Assembly: GCF_963678635.1 (NCBI RefSeq) | Contig: NC_087066.1 | Coordinates: 29,765,301-29,829,300 of the forward strand | Source of the DNA: Symsagittifera roscoffensis | Taxonomy: Eukaryota; Xenacoelomorpha; Acoela; Convolutidae | Direction: 5' to 3' | DNA length: 64,000 nucleotides | Shown: one piece after another, positions 36,401 to 47,479 of the stretch | How the letters are laid out: every line of letters begins with the position of its first letter | Position numbering within the stretch: position 1 is the first letter of the stretch | Translations under genes and position numbers: made by a program | The notes under the pieces: generated by a model | Told to the model about the DNA's origin: nothing | Database searches by the model: none | What the model saw: only the letters and a program-made list of their open reading frames with translations

Positions 36401-36543
36401 ACTATTTGCAGGATGGTGGCTTAAAAGATATAGCGGATGCTATTGGACTGACTGAAGAAAGCTCGAAAGCCAGTAGCAAAGAAGCACAAGAAGAAGGCAT
36501 TGTTTGGACCATTGCAGGTCCGCAAACCGTTAAGCCGGAATAG
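33464..36543 (+). CDS. Small secreted protein, gene A (two exons)
   Basis: Exon 1 (33464-33539) encodes MIISITCLIFIVELVRAS, a signal peptide, then a few residues, and ends in phase 1 at a GTCAGT donor. Exon 2 (36290-36543) follows a tttttttag acceptor and starts with EAAEVISERGITDFL; it continues through an Ala/Gly/Val-rich stretch around VVGAGVDAASATANAV, then YLQDGGLKDIADAIG and an acidic/Ser tail ending KPE. Total 109 residues, no cysteines in the mature part, no known domain. Relatives are gene B (51343-53779) and, more distantly, gene C (41960-42554); all share a phase-1 intron after the signal peptide. AATAAA is at 36701-36706. A further downstream piece after a tttcag at 36753 (RPIRAARQIEDFF..) could be a third exon if a weak donor before the stop is used. 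Secreted product inferred; function unknown. Confidence 0.6.
33633..33666. repeat. GC-rich hairpin near the start of the gene A intron
   Basis: GCGGCGCTCTTTT and AAAAAGAGCGCCGC are separated by seven bases; an overlapping AAAGAGCGGCGCTCTTT palindrome precedes it. It lies about 95 bases after the splice donor. Confidence 0.7.
34151..34210. repeat. 30-bp tandem repeat, two units
   Basis: 'tgatgttatgctagtctcta' plus ten bases is repeated with one or two changes. A second short tandem, 'catttattatgtggttaaaa', lies at about 34449-34500. Both are in the gene A intron. Confidence 0.8.
35005..35095 (+). other. Possible alternative first exon with signal peptide
   Basis: From the ATG at 35005, 30 codons encode a hydrophobic leader (MGRNFVFGCVLVYFLYNFLS...) and reach a GTATCA donor at 35096 in phase 1, the same phase as the first exons of genes A, B and C. 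Spliced to the acceptor at 36290 it would attach a different signal sequence to gene A. The frame also runs on unspliced to 35253. No convincing TATA box was seen upstream. Confidence 0.25.
35598..35917 (-). mobile_element. hAT-type MITE, reverse, diverged copy
   Basis: Read on the minus strand it starts CAGGGGTTGATCTAGGATTT at 35917 and keeps blocks of the 60166-60564 copy in order: 'caggccaaaaaag', a 'cgcgttttttttt' run, 'cccctcaaaattagtaaatattgg', 'tttagggtc', 'caaagggggaacctttgggt' and 'cggcaggggtcgaat'. The other end near 35598 is eroded. No target-site duplication was recognised. It contains an added palindrome (TTTGAGGGGAAGC ... GCTTCCCCTCAAA, 35747-35793). It lies in the gene A intron, 370 bases before exon 2. 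Confidence 0.8.
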
Positions 36544-37439
36544 CAACACATACAATTGGTTGAAAAATATCCTTGCAAAATTGTACCGGTGGTTTAAGTG
36601 AGTTACTGTGTAAAATATGTGTTAGAAAATTGGTTAACTAATCTGATTGACTAGTTAATTATTGTTCTAAACCATTTTTGCCTTAGGGTGAAAAAACTGA
36701 AATAAACATGTTGAGCGCTGATCATTGAAATTTTATTCTCTTTGTTCATTTCAGCGGCCTATAAGAGCTGCAAGACAGATTGAAGATTTCTTTCCGGGAT
36801 CTTCAGAGTTTACTCTAAGGGATAATTGATTTAAAACACTTTAAAAACACTTTTAAAACTTTGTCAACCGCTCAAAGTTCGACAACATTTTCTATCATCA
36901 ACCTCGTACGCCTAATATTCTCGTACACCTAACAAAAGCAAAAAATATCTCCAAAACTTTGATCAAAAGGGCTCTATTGTATGCAATGCGATGTTTCGTC
37001 GAAAGCTACAAACGGTCGAAAGCGAAAACACGGTAGCACTTAGTAGAGCGACAATTCGTAGAGAGTGAGTAATTGCACCGAGCGACAATTAGTACCGAGA
37101 AAATCGTTGATCGGAAACAGTTAACAATCTAACCATGAAACAACAAAAAAATCTAGCACGTCATCTAGAAATAAAAGTTATAAGATAATACCTCTTTTAA
37201 GCTTTGCTTTAAAATGGTACTGTTCTGGTTAATTTTAAGAAGTTCGAACAATCCATATTGGATTTTTTCATAATTGCTATTTTAATAACACAATCTCCTG
37301 TTTAAATTTGAGCTATTTTGTTCTGGGTCATGCTCTGCTCTTTTTACATGAACTGAATAAATTTATGGATAGTCGGATGAGTGCAACACATTCTCACTTG
37401 AAAGGCTGTCTGTTAACCTTCAACTGAAATGTTAGTCGT

Positions 37440-38060
37440 CTGCCGGCCATTCTTGCGTTGTTCCGCGCCACAAAATTGTTTCAAGTTCAAAGAAACAGGC
37501 TAACTGGTCTTCTTGTTCCGACTTTCGAAGAAATTAGGGAATATCTATGCTCGGGGTGGTTTTTTTATTCAGACAAATTCTCAAAAGTTTTCCCTCGGGA
37601 GATCAATCCATGGATCATTGTTGTTGTTCCAGAGGGGTCGCGCGTGCCACTAGACTATCTTGAATCGATGAGTGTTGTGAAGAGCGCTATGATACTTTGA
37701 TGTTGAAAATTTAACGCGCCTTGTTTATGCGTGGCGAATTATCCCGCAACAAAAAATCGTTACAAATTCAATTGAATCAGGCTTATTTGGTCTTATTAAA
37801 TTCATACACGATTCTTAAAATTCGACTTAAAAATCACAGTTTGTCACTATTTCATTAACCAACACTTCATTTACTAACACAGAGCTTTGCCCTGATGCGA
37901 GCAGTCTTGTTAACTCCATACACGATTTTTAATATTCAGCTAAAAATTCATAGTTTGTCAACATTGCATGAACCAAAACTTATTCGAGACCATTTTATGG
38001 GCAGTCGGAACATTCAGGGATTTGCTCTGATACGAGCAGTCTTCTTTTATATTTGTAGTC
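37440..38060. mobile_element. Foldback element fragments
   Basis: Segments match the 22739-23880 and 52130-53150 elements: 'cttgttccgactttcgaag' and 'tatgctcggggtggtttttt' near 37510-37565, 'ccctgatgcgagcagtcttgtt' near 37890, and 'gggcagtcggaacattcagg' with 'ctctgatacgagcagtctt' near 37998-38045. 'ttatgcgtggcgaattatccc' near 37725 is repeated in reverse near 51665. The pieces are rearranged, so this is a broken copy or several overlapping ones. A GC-richer insert (37600-37700) is open in one plus frame but unrecognised. Confidence 0.6.
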
Positions 38061-39319
38061 CTAGTAGATCTCGATATTGAAATGCAGGCTTTGTGATACA
38101 TCATAATTAAAAACAAACTATTCTTTTCTTACGGTCAATTTCACTGAAGAACAATGTTAATTTTAATGTAAAATTTGATGAGATTAATTATGATTGGATA
38201 GTCCGGATGTTTTTCAAAAAAAATCTTAAAGTTTTCAACTTTAAGTGACAATTTTAATGAAGATTTTTTGCTCGAGCGAAGTCTTTGAAATAGCTTGAGC
38301 AAATTGCGTGAGTACAGGGAAAACTGATTTTGTCTGTAGTATGAAGAAACCTTAGTGGTATATATTGCGTTTGATATTTTGTCTTTCCTACCAAAATATA
38401 GCACTGCTGCCGCTTCTACCGTTTTTGTAAATCAAAACCATCCGAAAATGTCAACAGTAGTTTTGAAGACTACAACTCATAGGCGGTAAGTTTTTTTTTT
38501 TTTCATAATGATAAATTAGAATTAAATCTTTAAATAAATAGGCGGTAAGTTCGTTCGGTGAAAAAAAATAGGTTTCATGATTAAGAAGCCAATTGTTTTG
38601 TACATTCTTTTTAGGGATCTATTTAATTCAGTTGACTCGCAGGCAACATTTTTCGACGCATTTTTTGTTGACACCAATTGCTTAAACTTTGCGCGTAACA
38701 AAAAATTTGTTTTGAAGTGCAATTTTGCGGATAAGTTAATTTTAGACCATCAGTGAAGAGCGGTCATATCCACTGCCCGTGAAAAGCATATCCTTTTTGT
38801 TTTTAACAACCACGGTTAAATAAGCCCTCCATAAAAGCAAAAGCTCTAAAATTCAATTAATTCATTTGCCACAACCACATAACTTTTATCAGATAAAAAA
38901 GACCGAGTATTTATGCCTTTTGATATTACATTGAAGTTGATGAATTTTGAGGATCAAGATGCAAACAAAAAATTTTTTTTTTTGCAAATTTTGTTGTTTT
39001 CCAATATATTGCTTTTAAGAGCGCAGTTGAATAGATCAATTGTAAAACAAATTTGAAACGTTTGCTCAAAGAAACTGACAGGCACTACAATTGTACTAAT
39101 TTTTGTCACCAATTTTTTGCAATCCAAAGGCGAATTTTTTGAAACCTGAACATTGCAGAACTTGAAAAAAAATTATCTTCTCGAGTCCAGTAGAGGCGAA
39201 TTTTGAAAACTGCTCCATCATCCACACATCAAACACAAAAGTTTTTAATGCTCATCTTTTAAAAGATTTTCATTTATCATTACGCCATTTATCATTACGC
39301 AACGATTTATTGGAGCTGA
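38061..39319. other. AT-rich sequence, nothing recognised
   Basis: Two minus-strand frames (38141-38404 and 38522-38722) are Lys/Phe/Leu-rich and unsupported by any signal. Confidence 0.45.
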
Positions 39320-39375
39320 TTTGCATGCATTTGAGGTTGGTTTGCATGCATTTAAGGTTGGTTTGCATGAATTTT
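39320..39375. repeat. Short tandem repeat (TTGCATGCATTTGAGGTTGGT)
   Basis: Two and a half units of about 22 bases, plus a doubled 'catttatcattacg' just upstream at about 39271-39300. Confidence 0.75.
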
Positions 39376-40659
39376 GATTGACTTTATCGTTAATAAAACT
39401 GTGAACTATAAGATTGTACAAAAAGCATTTTTCTTACCTAACGGGTTTTGAGGCACTATTTTTTTCTAGTTTTCTTTAAAATTTTGAAGAAAATAAAATT
39501 TGATCACATCATCTTTTATCGCATGCAACCTTTGCATGAATAATTTTCATAAATATTAAAATTAATCAAAAAATTTCGGAAAAAACTAAGGAAGAAAAAA
39601 TAAAATAAAAAAACAAAACAATGAATTGCATATCTTAATAACTGAGATTTCTATTGCGAGATGCGCTATTGCGATTTCATTATGATTGCATACAAGTTTA
39701 TTAATGCAAGTGAAACATCTACGGCATGGATTCATTTTTGAACTTTCTATCACCAGTACAAGAATACATCAATAAGTTTTCTATTTTAACAAAAATAGCT
39801 TGAGCCCCGACAAACATGAACGCTACCTCAAATTATCATTTGTCAAATAGTTCAGTGGCTTTTTGATTGAACTGAAATGAATTAAATTTAAAACAAATAG
39901 CTGGAAGAGATTTCTGTTTGACAACTGCGAAATCTTGTATTCATTGCTACTTGCCAAAAAAATGATTATGTGTTTTACAACCAACTTGAATAGACATTTG
40001 AGGAGCTTAGTTTTGAGCAAAAAACTATATTATTTCATGTATTCTCATTGTTTCTGAATTAAACAAGAATTTTGACACCGATTAACTTTTTTTATATTTA
40101 GATTTTTCATGACAAAATAGGAAGAAAACGCAAAATCTTTCAGAGCATAACCCTAGAATAGCCAAACAAAACGTTCTGCCCATCTCTCATTTTAATTGTA
40201 CAGAAAAAAAAACTTTCTGAAAATTTTTAACTATTTACAAAAAAAAAACATTTCGAGTTCAGCGGAAGAAAAACAGTCTGCTTATTAAGTTTTTTAACTG
40301 ATGATCAGTTTGCAGATTAAAGGCAGCAACTTTTTTCTGCAATTTCTGACGTTGATATTACTCCGTGTAGATTGATGTGTAGAAGGTATTACAATGATTT
40401 CAACGCGATCTTTGCTCGCAGAAACTCTCGTCAGATTATGCTTGAATTTTTTTAAATTTAAATGACGGCAAGCTCTGACAAATCAAAGGTCAATTTTACC
40501 CTCCATTTGATTTTCGATGAGTAAACATTGCAGCCTTAACAATCCAAAAACGTTTTTTTCCTTTGCATCAGTTTGTCGCTAAGTCAACAAAATATGCTAA
40601 AAGCAATGTTGTTTCAAGATTTAGCCTGAAACATACTCCGGCAGTTCGTTGTTTTTTGA
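39376..40659. other. AT-rich sequence, nothing recognised
   Basis: No supported gene or repeat. A short palindrome, AACTGATGATCAGTT, lies near 40297. Confidence 0.45.
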
Positions 40660-41790
40660 TATATTTCTTTACTAGATCTAAAATTTAGTGCATGCATGAG
40701 TTGATTTTCAGATCTGATACGCCTCATTTTATTCTTTAAAATTTCAGACCTGAATTTTGGATCTGAAATAAAATTTGTAAGATCTGAAATAGTTATGATG
40801 AAAAACACAACTTCAGATCCAAAATTAGATCGGAAAAACCCGTTCTTTTTTTATAATGCATGCATTTTGAGTAAACAACTTACTGTGCATTTCTTGCAGC
40901 TTTTGCATTATTCAAATATATTTTGAATAATTTGCTGAAAAACTTTTGATAAATTAGCGTGCAAATAATTACACTTGCATTTGCCGATGTTTTTCATATG
41001 TTCAGGGAAACATATTTCAACACAATCCGATGAAGATTTTGCTAAATACCTGCCTGTTAGTTAGCAGAAGCTATAAACTTAAAGTATAGAACTACCTAAA
41101 ACACCAAAATTTATATCAGAATCATCATTTTTTTAAAATCAGAAGTAATCATGAAAACTAAATTTTCAGATCTGAAATTTCGATCTAAAAAAAAATTTTT
41201 CAAACGTGAAACAGTCCGGAAAAACAAAGTTTCAGATCTGAAACAAAATTTCAGAAATTGGATCCGAAACAACCCTATCCTAATTTAACTAACCATTATA
41301 AAATTTTACAACCCATTGATTTATGTCCTATTGGTTAACTCATAGAGTATTTTCGGATAGGGTACACCGTCTGCTCGTCACGCTATCTTATTTTCGGCCG
41401 GATAAATTCGTGCAACTTCTTAGTCTAATACCGATCCTAATCTTACTCTTATATCTACTAGTCTCAGAGTGTTTAACTAGTCTCTGCTAGGCTCAATAGA
41501 TCTAGAGTATACTGGCTTATTGCGACTGCTGAAGTTCTCTTGGAGAGGTAACTAATTTCTAAGTTAAATTCAAATCTCTCTGGTGCTGAAATTACAAGTA
41601 ATTTCAGCACTTACAAATAAGTGGGTTGTTAGTTAGATGGAATATGATTGGTTAATATTAAATATTTTATAGTGATAAAATATCTAATTTATCCAATAAT
41701 AAAATGTAGTTTAGATCAGGTTCCACCATTTCAGATCTGAAACTTGGATCTGAAAGAGATAATTTCATATCTGAATTATAATATTTTCAA
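40660..41790. repeat. Cluster of TTTCAGATCTGAAA palindromes
   Basis: The 14-base palindrome TTTCAGATCTGAAA occurs near 41166, 41230 and 41730, and broken versions (TTTCAGATCTGA, TTGGATCTGAAA, AAGATCTGAAAT, TTCAGATCC) recur about every 40-100 bases on both sides of the repeat at 41330-41640. It is not explained by any gene here. Confidence 0.6.
41330..41640 (+). repeat. Dispersed 300-bp repeat with terminal hairpin, copy 2 (forward)
   Basis: It has the same order of blocks as 26101-26400 but in the opposite orientation: 'ctcatagagtattttcgga', 'gctatcttattttcggccgg', 'tcgtgcaacttcttagtcta', 'ctcaatagatctagagtata', then a hairpin GTGCTGAAATTA/TAATTTCAGCAC at 41583-41610. The hairpin sits in the same place as in copy 1 although its sequence has changed. 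Confidence 0.75.
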
Positions 41791-41959
41791 GGTGGGGGCC
41801 AGAATAAGCCTTTTTTGTCATAGACTTTGAAAACAGGTCGGTATCGATATACTTCAATTAAAGGCATGAATTAAGGCTTGAAACACAACAGCCATAAAGT
41901 AACAAGAATGTTGCGGATCCTTAATTATATCATTGTTTCTTTGGATTTGTGGCCAATAC

Positions 41960-42554
41960 TCAGTGGTGAATACCAGTTACTGCGTCACCTGGTTTGTCTT
42001 CAAATTTGAAAATCCTCGACAAAGTGTCATCTTTATAAACATCTATGGCCTTCTTGATGTACGCTGGAGCAGAAGTCAGGGGTCCATTCGTGAGGACTCC
42101 GAGGGGTCCAAGAAAGATGTCGTACAGACCTGACAGCAAGTGGTCCAGGTCCCTCTCTTTCATATCGGCCACTGCACCTTAAAAATCATGATTAGCGAAA
42201 GTGAATCGGCTAGAGAGTCTCCTGTTCGCAGCAGGCACGAGGTTACTGGTTCGAGGCCCACAAACACAATGATCTTTGCTACATACAGACTAGCCGTACA
42301 CATTTACTCTTGGTACATGAAACCAGACTAAAATTGCTCATTCACGTTCGGACTTTATAATTCGAACATAGTGTCACACTGCTTGCGTGAAAGTTCTTAG
42401 CTGGGACAGGATTTTAACATGGCCAATTTTTCTACAACCACCTTTCCTTAGATTCGAAAACAAAAGAAAACATACCATCTGTGTATGGCTCACTTGCAAC
42501 AGAGTAAGCTTGAAGGCTGGCAACAAACAGAAAAATAACTGATTGAGATTTCAT
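41960..42554 (-). CDS. Small secreted protein, gene C (two exons)
   Basis: Exon 1 (42554-42476) encodes a signal peptide (MKSQSVIFLFVASLQAYSVA) and a short spacer, ending phase 1 at a GTATGT donor. Exon 2 (42177-41960) follows a ttttttaag acceptor and reads AVADMKERDLDHLLSGLYDI, then a Gly/Pro/Leu-rich part, then YIKKAIDVYKDDTLSRIFKF and a tail ending GIHH and a stop. Total 98 residues, intron 298 bases. Length, phase-1 intron after the signal peptide, and the pattern 'A.A(D/E)..ER.(L/I)..(L/F)L ... SA.A' suggest distant kinship with gene A. A TATA box is placed 91 bases upstream of the ATG. A tRNA-like sequence lies in the intron. No known domain; the mature part lacks cysteine. Confidence 0.65.
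42200..42262 (+). tRNA. tRNA-like sequence in the gene C intron, probably SINE-derived
   Basis: CCTG-TTCGCAG-CAGG forms a four-pair anticodon stem with a seven-base loop (anticodon position CGC), GGCT/AGTC can form a D stem with a very short loop, and CTGGTTCGAGGCCC is close to the B box. The acceptor ends do not pair, so it is not a working tRNA. It runs opposite to gene C. Confidence 0.4.
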
Positions 42555-42644
42555 AGCAGTTACAGAATTCTCAAATTTTTCTCAAAAATCAATTTGGAGC
42601 GCACTCAATTACTTTGAGAAATATGTTATCCATTTCCTCAGTTC

Positions 42645-42652
42645 TATTTATA
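42645..42652 (-). promoter_or_regulatory. TATA box of gene C (TATAAATA, minus strand)
   Basis: TATAAATAG on the minus strand lies 91 bases before the gene C start codon. No other TATA-like sequence closer to the ATG was seen. Confidence 0.5.
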
Positions 42653-42989
42653 CCCATATTTTATGGTATTATGGCTCTATTTTATGATACCGTCTGTTGT
42701 CGCAGCAATACTATACAGAGTTTTTTATTAGCCATCAAGAGAATTTTAACAAACAGATTGTCAAATTGAAAACTTGAAGTTTTGTAAAAGCAACCAGCAA
42801 ATAATGTTTCTCCTAGTTGCTTTTTCTAGCAGAGTTTTTTAAAAAATGAGAAGTTTTGTTAAGCTAAAGTTCAATTTATTTTCTTTTTTCCCGGTAAATT
42901 GATTGCAATGCAGTATCAAAAGAAATATGCAGAAGGAAGATTTGAACTTTGAGCAGCAATTTTTTTACAGGCTTTCTTTTTCCTTGGCT

Positions 42990-43310
42990 GGAACCCCAGA
43001 AGGGCCAAATTTGGCTAAAAAGCTGTTTTCTAGCCATTTTTCGATATTTTTGACATTAAAAAGTTGCGTTTTATTGGCGCGCACTCTTCTTGCGCCACTA
43101 AAAATAGCCGCGAAGTGGCATTCAGATGCGTTCGTAGGAGTGACGTCCTCGAAACAACAATTTGTTGGTGCCAAAAGCGCCTTAGAAAACCGAAAGGATT
43201 AGTCAGCCAGAAAAAGCTATTGCAAAGTAGTACCAAAAGGCGACCCATTGAAAAATTGGCAACCAGAAATGTCAAAGAGGTGATGCCCCCGGGAAACGAC
43301 TGACTTATTT
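42990..43310 (+). mobile_element. hAT-type MITE, strongly diverged copy
   Basis: Blocks line up with the intact copy at 60166-60564: 'atttttgacattaaaaagttgcgttttattggcgcgc', 'ttggtgccaaaagcgcctta', 'gattagtcagcc', 'agtaccaaaaggcgaccc' and 'gatgcccccgg'. The ends are not clear. Sequence after it, 'ggaaacgactgacttatttttat', recurs at about 44388-44412 after a similar 'gtggcaaccagag' start, so part was duplicated. Confidence 0.6.
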
Positions 43311-44346
43311 TTATCGCTTAAATTAGTATTTGAAATTATCTACAACTATGGGAAACCATTACCCGTAGCAAGTCAGTCTGAGAACCAGCTGTTTTCAGAA
43401 GACCACCAAAAATTAAGACTCATAGTTCCAATAAGTCGTAAATATTCGTAAAATCGAGGTGGGTCACAGTCCCGAAAAAGTGAACATAGTCGCTAAAAAC
43501 TCTGAACATTCTTGCGAGGGTCTGAATATAATCCCAACAAAACCTGATGATAGTCTGAAGTCTCAAGAAAATTCGAATGTTCTGGTCGAAGTTCTATAAA
43601 TAAACGGCAAAAGTAAACATGATACGATATAACTCACAAATGTGTAAAAGTATACATCCAAACTGGATAGACTTAGGTGAAATTCATCATCTTAGACACA
43701 AGATGAGATTTTAAAAAATGCAGGTAGATCTATTAAAAAAAATTACGAGCTTAATTATTTTGACAAATTTTTAGGCCTGGAGAAACTGTTACTTGGTACC
43801 CAAGTTTAAATTCAGTTGTTCTGTCCCAATAGTCTAAACGGATAGTTTGGATCCCCATAGTCTGCACGGATTCTGTTGGTCCATACGGCCTCAATCACTA
43901 CTCCCTGAGTCTCCATTCATCTGTTGATTCATATTGATTACATTCTGCGGGTTGTATGAAATGCTTATGTTATACAGAATTAAGTTTCAGAAATAAAACA
44001 TGATTGAGAAGGACATTATTCTACGATAGGTATCACTTACCTGGAGGGGGAATTTTTCTGTTTATAGTCGATTCAGATTGGTCGGTTCATTTTTGATGCC
44101 AGACAACTCGGATAAAAAAGCTAGAGATCTCAGTTAAAGAAGAAGTATCCAGCCAAAAAAGTATCAAGTCAAACGATTGCATTATACAGAGTTAAAAAGT
44201 CAGCAGAAGCTTAAGTTAATAGAGCTTATCTTACAGGATTTTGGTAACTGTTTAGTAACGATTATGACAGGGGAGGGGGGCGGGGAATTAGAAGCACTCT
44301 TAGTAGGAGGGGGTAGCTAACAAGATCCACGGGACTTATTTGAAGC

Positions 44347-44435
44347 ATAAAGTGTGGCAACCAGAGTTGTGAAAGGGCGGATGCCCTCCGGAAACGACTG
44401 ACTTATTTATATTGCTTAAATTAATTATTGAAACT
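44347..44435 (+). repeat. Second copy of the 43255-43340 segment
   Basis: 'ggcaaccaga', 'gatgccc', 'ggaaacgactgacttattt' and 'gcttaaatta' occur in the same order as at 43255-43340, about 1.1 kb away. The DNA between 43341 and 44346 has no recognised gene. Confidence 0.65.
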
Positions 44436-44519
44436 AAAATTCTCTACTGTTATTAAACTGTTAATCACAGCATTATTCAACATGATTGTATGAACCAAAA
44501 AGACCAAACTGCCCCACGA

Positions 44520-44745
44520 TCTCAAAAACTGGCCAATCTCAAATATTGCATGATACTAAACCCTGATCAAAATTTTGTTCGGTGATGTGTAGTGTGGGTT
44601 TCAGTCGCAAATACTGACGAGTCTCATATATTGCACAGAGTTAAAACCAAACACTGATGATGTGATGATGTGTGGTGTTGTGTTTCAATTTCAAATACTG
44701 AAAAGTCTCAAATGTTGCATGATACTAATCCCAAATTTTTTTTAT
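44520..44745. repeat. Tandem repeat of about 86 bp
   Basis: Units start near 'ctgg/ctga..agtctca.atattgca' and contain 'gatgtgt.gtg' and 'tttca.t..caaatactg'; two full units and part of a third. A related fragment lies near 45768-45800. Confidence 0.6.
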
Positions 44746-44976
44746 TTTTTTCTCGATGATGAAGGTAGTGGTTTGTTTTCAAAACTATGATCACAAAAAT
44801 TAATTACTGGAAAGTTTCTCCAAAATAGTGAAGGGTATATCAACGATTTTATTACGCAATAACTGACACTGGTTAAATCCTTGCTTTTAAAATTTGCATT
44901 TGCTAGACAAAAATTCTAGCTCTATCTATTAATTGTACAGCTTCCAAGCAAGCACTGATTTAGTTCAGTTTAATAT

Positions 44977-46200
44977 AAAAAATTGCGGAATACGCTTACA
45001 GTTGCGGACTCCAGAACAGCTACCCATATTTGTTTGTTGCGGAGTATCCGCGACAAAGCAAATGTGCCGACAAACTTTAAGTTACAGGTATTTGTGCGCA
45101 GAATCCACGGAAAATTTGTAGCTGGAATCCATTTAAGTTTTGGAACATGTTTCAAGACTTTTTCTGGGTTCCAGCGACCTACAGACAGAAAACTGTGCTG
45201 TTGTTTCTGCTTACATATAATATTAGAGAAATACGCTAAATTTGATCCAGTCATGCAGAGAACTATTATGCAAGGCTACAAAGCATAGTTTTTTTTTAGA
45301 TTAGAGATAAATTTGACTCCGTAAACTCTCGCAATTTAAAGGCCTATCAAATGTTATTTTAAACAATTGACAAGTCCATCAATAGTTATTGCCAACAAAA
45401 ACAGCAAAATAGCTACTTTTTTTTGATCTTCTTGGTTGTTCTGGTTTCCACAAACAAATACACTGAAACGCTCACAATTGCTCAAAAATTAGGCGAATTT
45501 GCGGAATTCGCAACAGTTTTTGCGGAATCCGGAATGGTTTGTGGAACCCACGAACACATGACAAACAAGGAGTACAAAAAAATGCGCTACTGCGGAAACC
45601 GGAACTGGAAACCAAATACGCAATTTCCAACTGGTTTCCGCAATTTGTAAGCAGAATCCGCATTTTATTTGCAGATTTCAAAACATCTATATTAGCGTCT
45701 TTAATTTAAACTTTTTTTTTACCCACAAACCTTTGATCCCAATTCTCTTACTAACGAATCAATTTCAAATACTGACCAATTTCAAATATTGCATCTACAT
45801 TTTGATTAACCAATGATTTAAGATTGGTCCGTGGACTCCACTGACACTGTTTAAAACTTTACTTTTTATTTCTGCAGTTGCTAGATAAAAATTTTAGCTC
45901 AATCTATCAATTGTACTGCTGTTAAACAAGAACTGATTTAGTTCAGTTTAATGAGCAAAATTGTGGAATCAGCTTACATTTTGCAGAATCCTATTACAGT
46001 TGAGGAATCAAGACAACAAGCTATATTCACTTAATTCGGAATATCCGTGACAAAACAAATGTGCCGAAAAACTTTACGTTACAGTTATTTAAGCGCTGAA
46101 TCAAAGGAAAGTTTGCAGCTGGAACCCATTTAAGTTCTGAAACATGTTTCAAGACTTGTATCTGTATACCAGTGACCTACAGACAGCAAATTGTGCGTCT
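44977..46200. repeat. Dispersed repeat R1, further copies
   Basis: Three diverged stretches (44977-45215, 45470-45680, 45950-46200) carry 'tgcggaatacgcttacagtt', 'gcggaattcgcaaca', 'atgtgccga.aaactttaagttacag', and 'aacatgtttcaagact' followed by 'cagcgacctacagac'. The first and last are direct copies of each other about 970 bases apart. Short open frames in them are by-products. Confidence 0.6.
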
Positions 46201-47394
46201 TTCCAATCATCGTTTTGCCTCGTAATGTGTTCTCAATAGAATGTTCTACTATGGGTTTCAAAGCCACAAAGATAAAAAATCTTTGTTTCTGTTTAAATAT
46301 AATTCAGAACATTAAGCAAAATTTAAACCAGTCAAACGCAAGTCATCTAAATAAGGCTGCAAAGCAATCGTTTTTTAAGGATAGAGATAAGTTTGACTCA
46401 GCAATTTTGTTTGCAATTTACAGGCCTATTAAGTGTTATTGTATACAATTTACACATCCATCAAGAATTGCAAGAATCAAAAACAGAAACACAGAATAAT
46501 CCGAGCATATTCAAAAATAAAAACATTTTTTTTTAAATTAGTGTCGTTTTTTTTGCGCGGTCTAACTAAAAGATCTGACTGAAAAGATAGAACTTAGACA
46601 TATCCGACAGTCATGGTAAAATAGGTCAATTGCAATTAGTTTTTTGTAGAAAAATGAAAAAAAAGTTTGAATTTTGAAATTTTTAAGATTCATAAATTCG
46701 CGTTAAAAACTTCCAAAAATAACAACTTTACTCAGGTAAAGCTAAGTTTCCATCTCTTAAATTAAGCAGCATAAATAAGCTCTTTTAAGCATGCACGAAC
46801 ACCTTCTTTTAATATGATATGATACCGAAAAAGTTTTAATATGATATATCACTAGACTGATTTCGATCATTAATTGTGTTAAGTCATTTTGCATGGAAAA
46901 CAAAAAGAAAAAGAGAAAAAAATAAAATGAAAACACACCCGAATGCAAAAATCTTCCATATTTTTCAGATGGTCGGAACAAGAAGCCAAAACGATTTGTC
47001 CTCAGCTTTAAACTCAATAAACTGTTTCGATTATTGGCAGATTTTTATTAGAAAATAAAGCTTCGGACGGATCAACCGTAAAATCCCCCAATCAATTTAG
47101 GCGAGCAAAAAAAACAATTTTTCACAAATAACCATAAAAAGAATTAATTATCAAAATATAATTAAAACGTCAATTTAACTAAATTGTAGCCCATCAAAAT
47201 AAAAACTCGTATAAAAAAAATTGAATATATTTACATTTTGCGCGTTTGCATAAAATGCATATTTGAAATGGGAAAAAAAGCGCGTTCGTATGAAATGAAA
47301 TGAATTAATTTTCAGAAAAATTACATGCTTGCGGAGAACATTCTACAGTACGTTGATAGAGATAGGAGATTTTATGGTTGATCCTTCCAGACAG
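46201..47394. other. AT-rich sequence with one possible short exon
   Basis: At 46969-47058 a tttttcag acceptor is followed by 30 open codons (MVGTRSQNDLSSALNSINCF...) and a stop. No partner exon or family was found. The remainder is low-complexity AT-rich DNA. Confidence 0.25.
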
Positions 47395-47479
47395 GGTAGG
47401 CAATGGAGATGTGGAGCCAAAGTTCCGCAGGCCAATGGCACCTTTATCATCGATTATTGAATGAACATCCCTGGCCAAG

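Noticed and set aside
37458-37700. Plus-strand frame of 80 codons
   Set aside because: Its first half is foldback-element sequence; the GC-richer second half is too short and unrecognised to call a gene.
43550-44690. CTGATGA motifs suggesting hammerhead ribozymes
   Set aside because: No matching GAAA segment and stems were found at the required positions.
47395-47460. Possible FLYWCH-like fragment (RQGRQWRCGAKVPQANGTF)
   Set aside because: The W-R-C spacing is suggestive, but only about 20 residues match loosely, the frame stops at once, and no second zinc ligand pair is seen.
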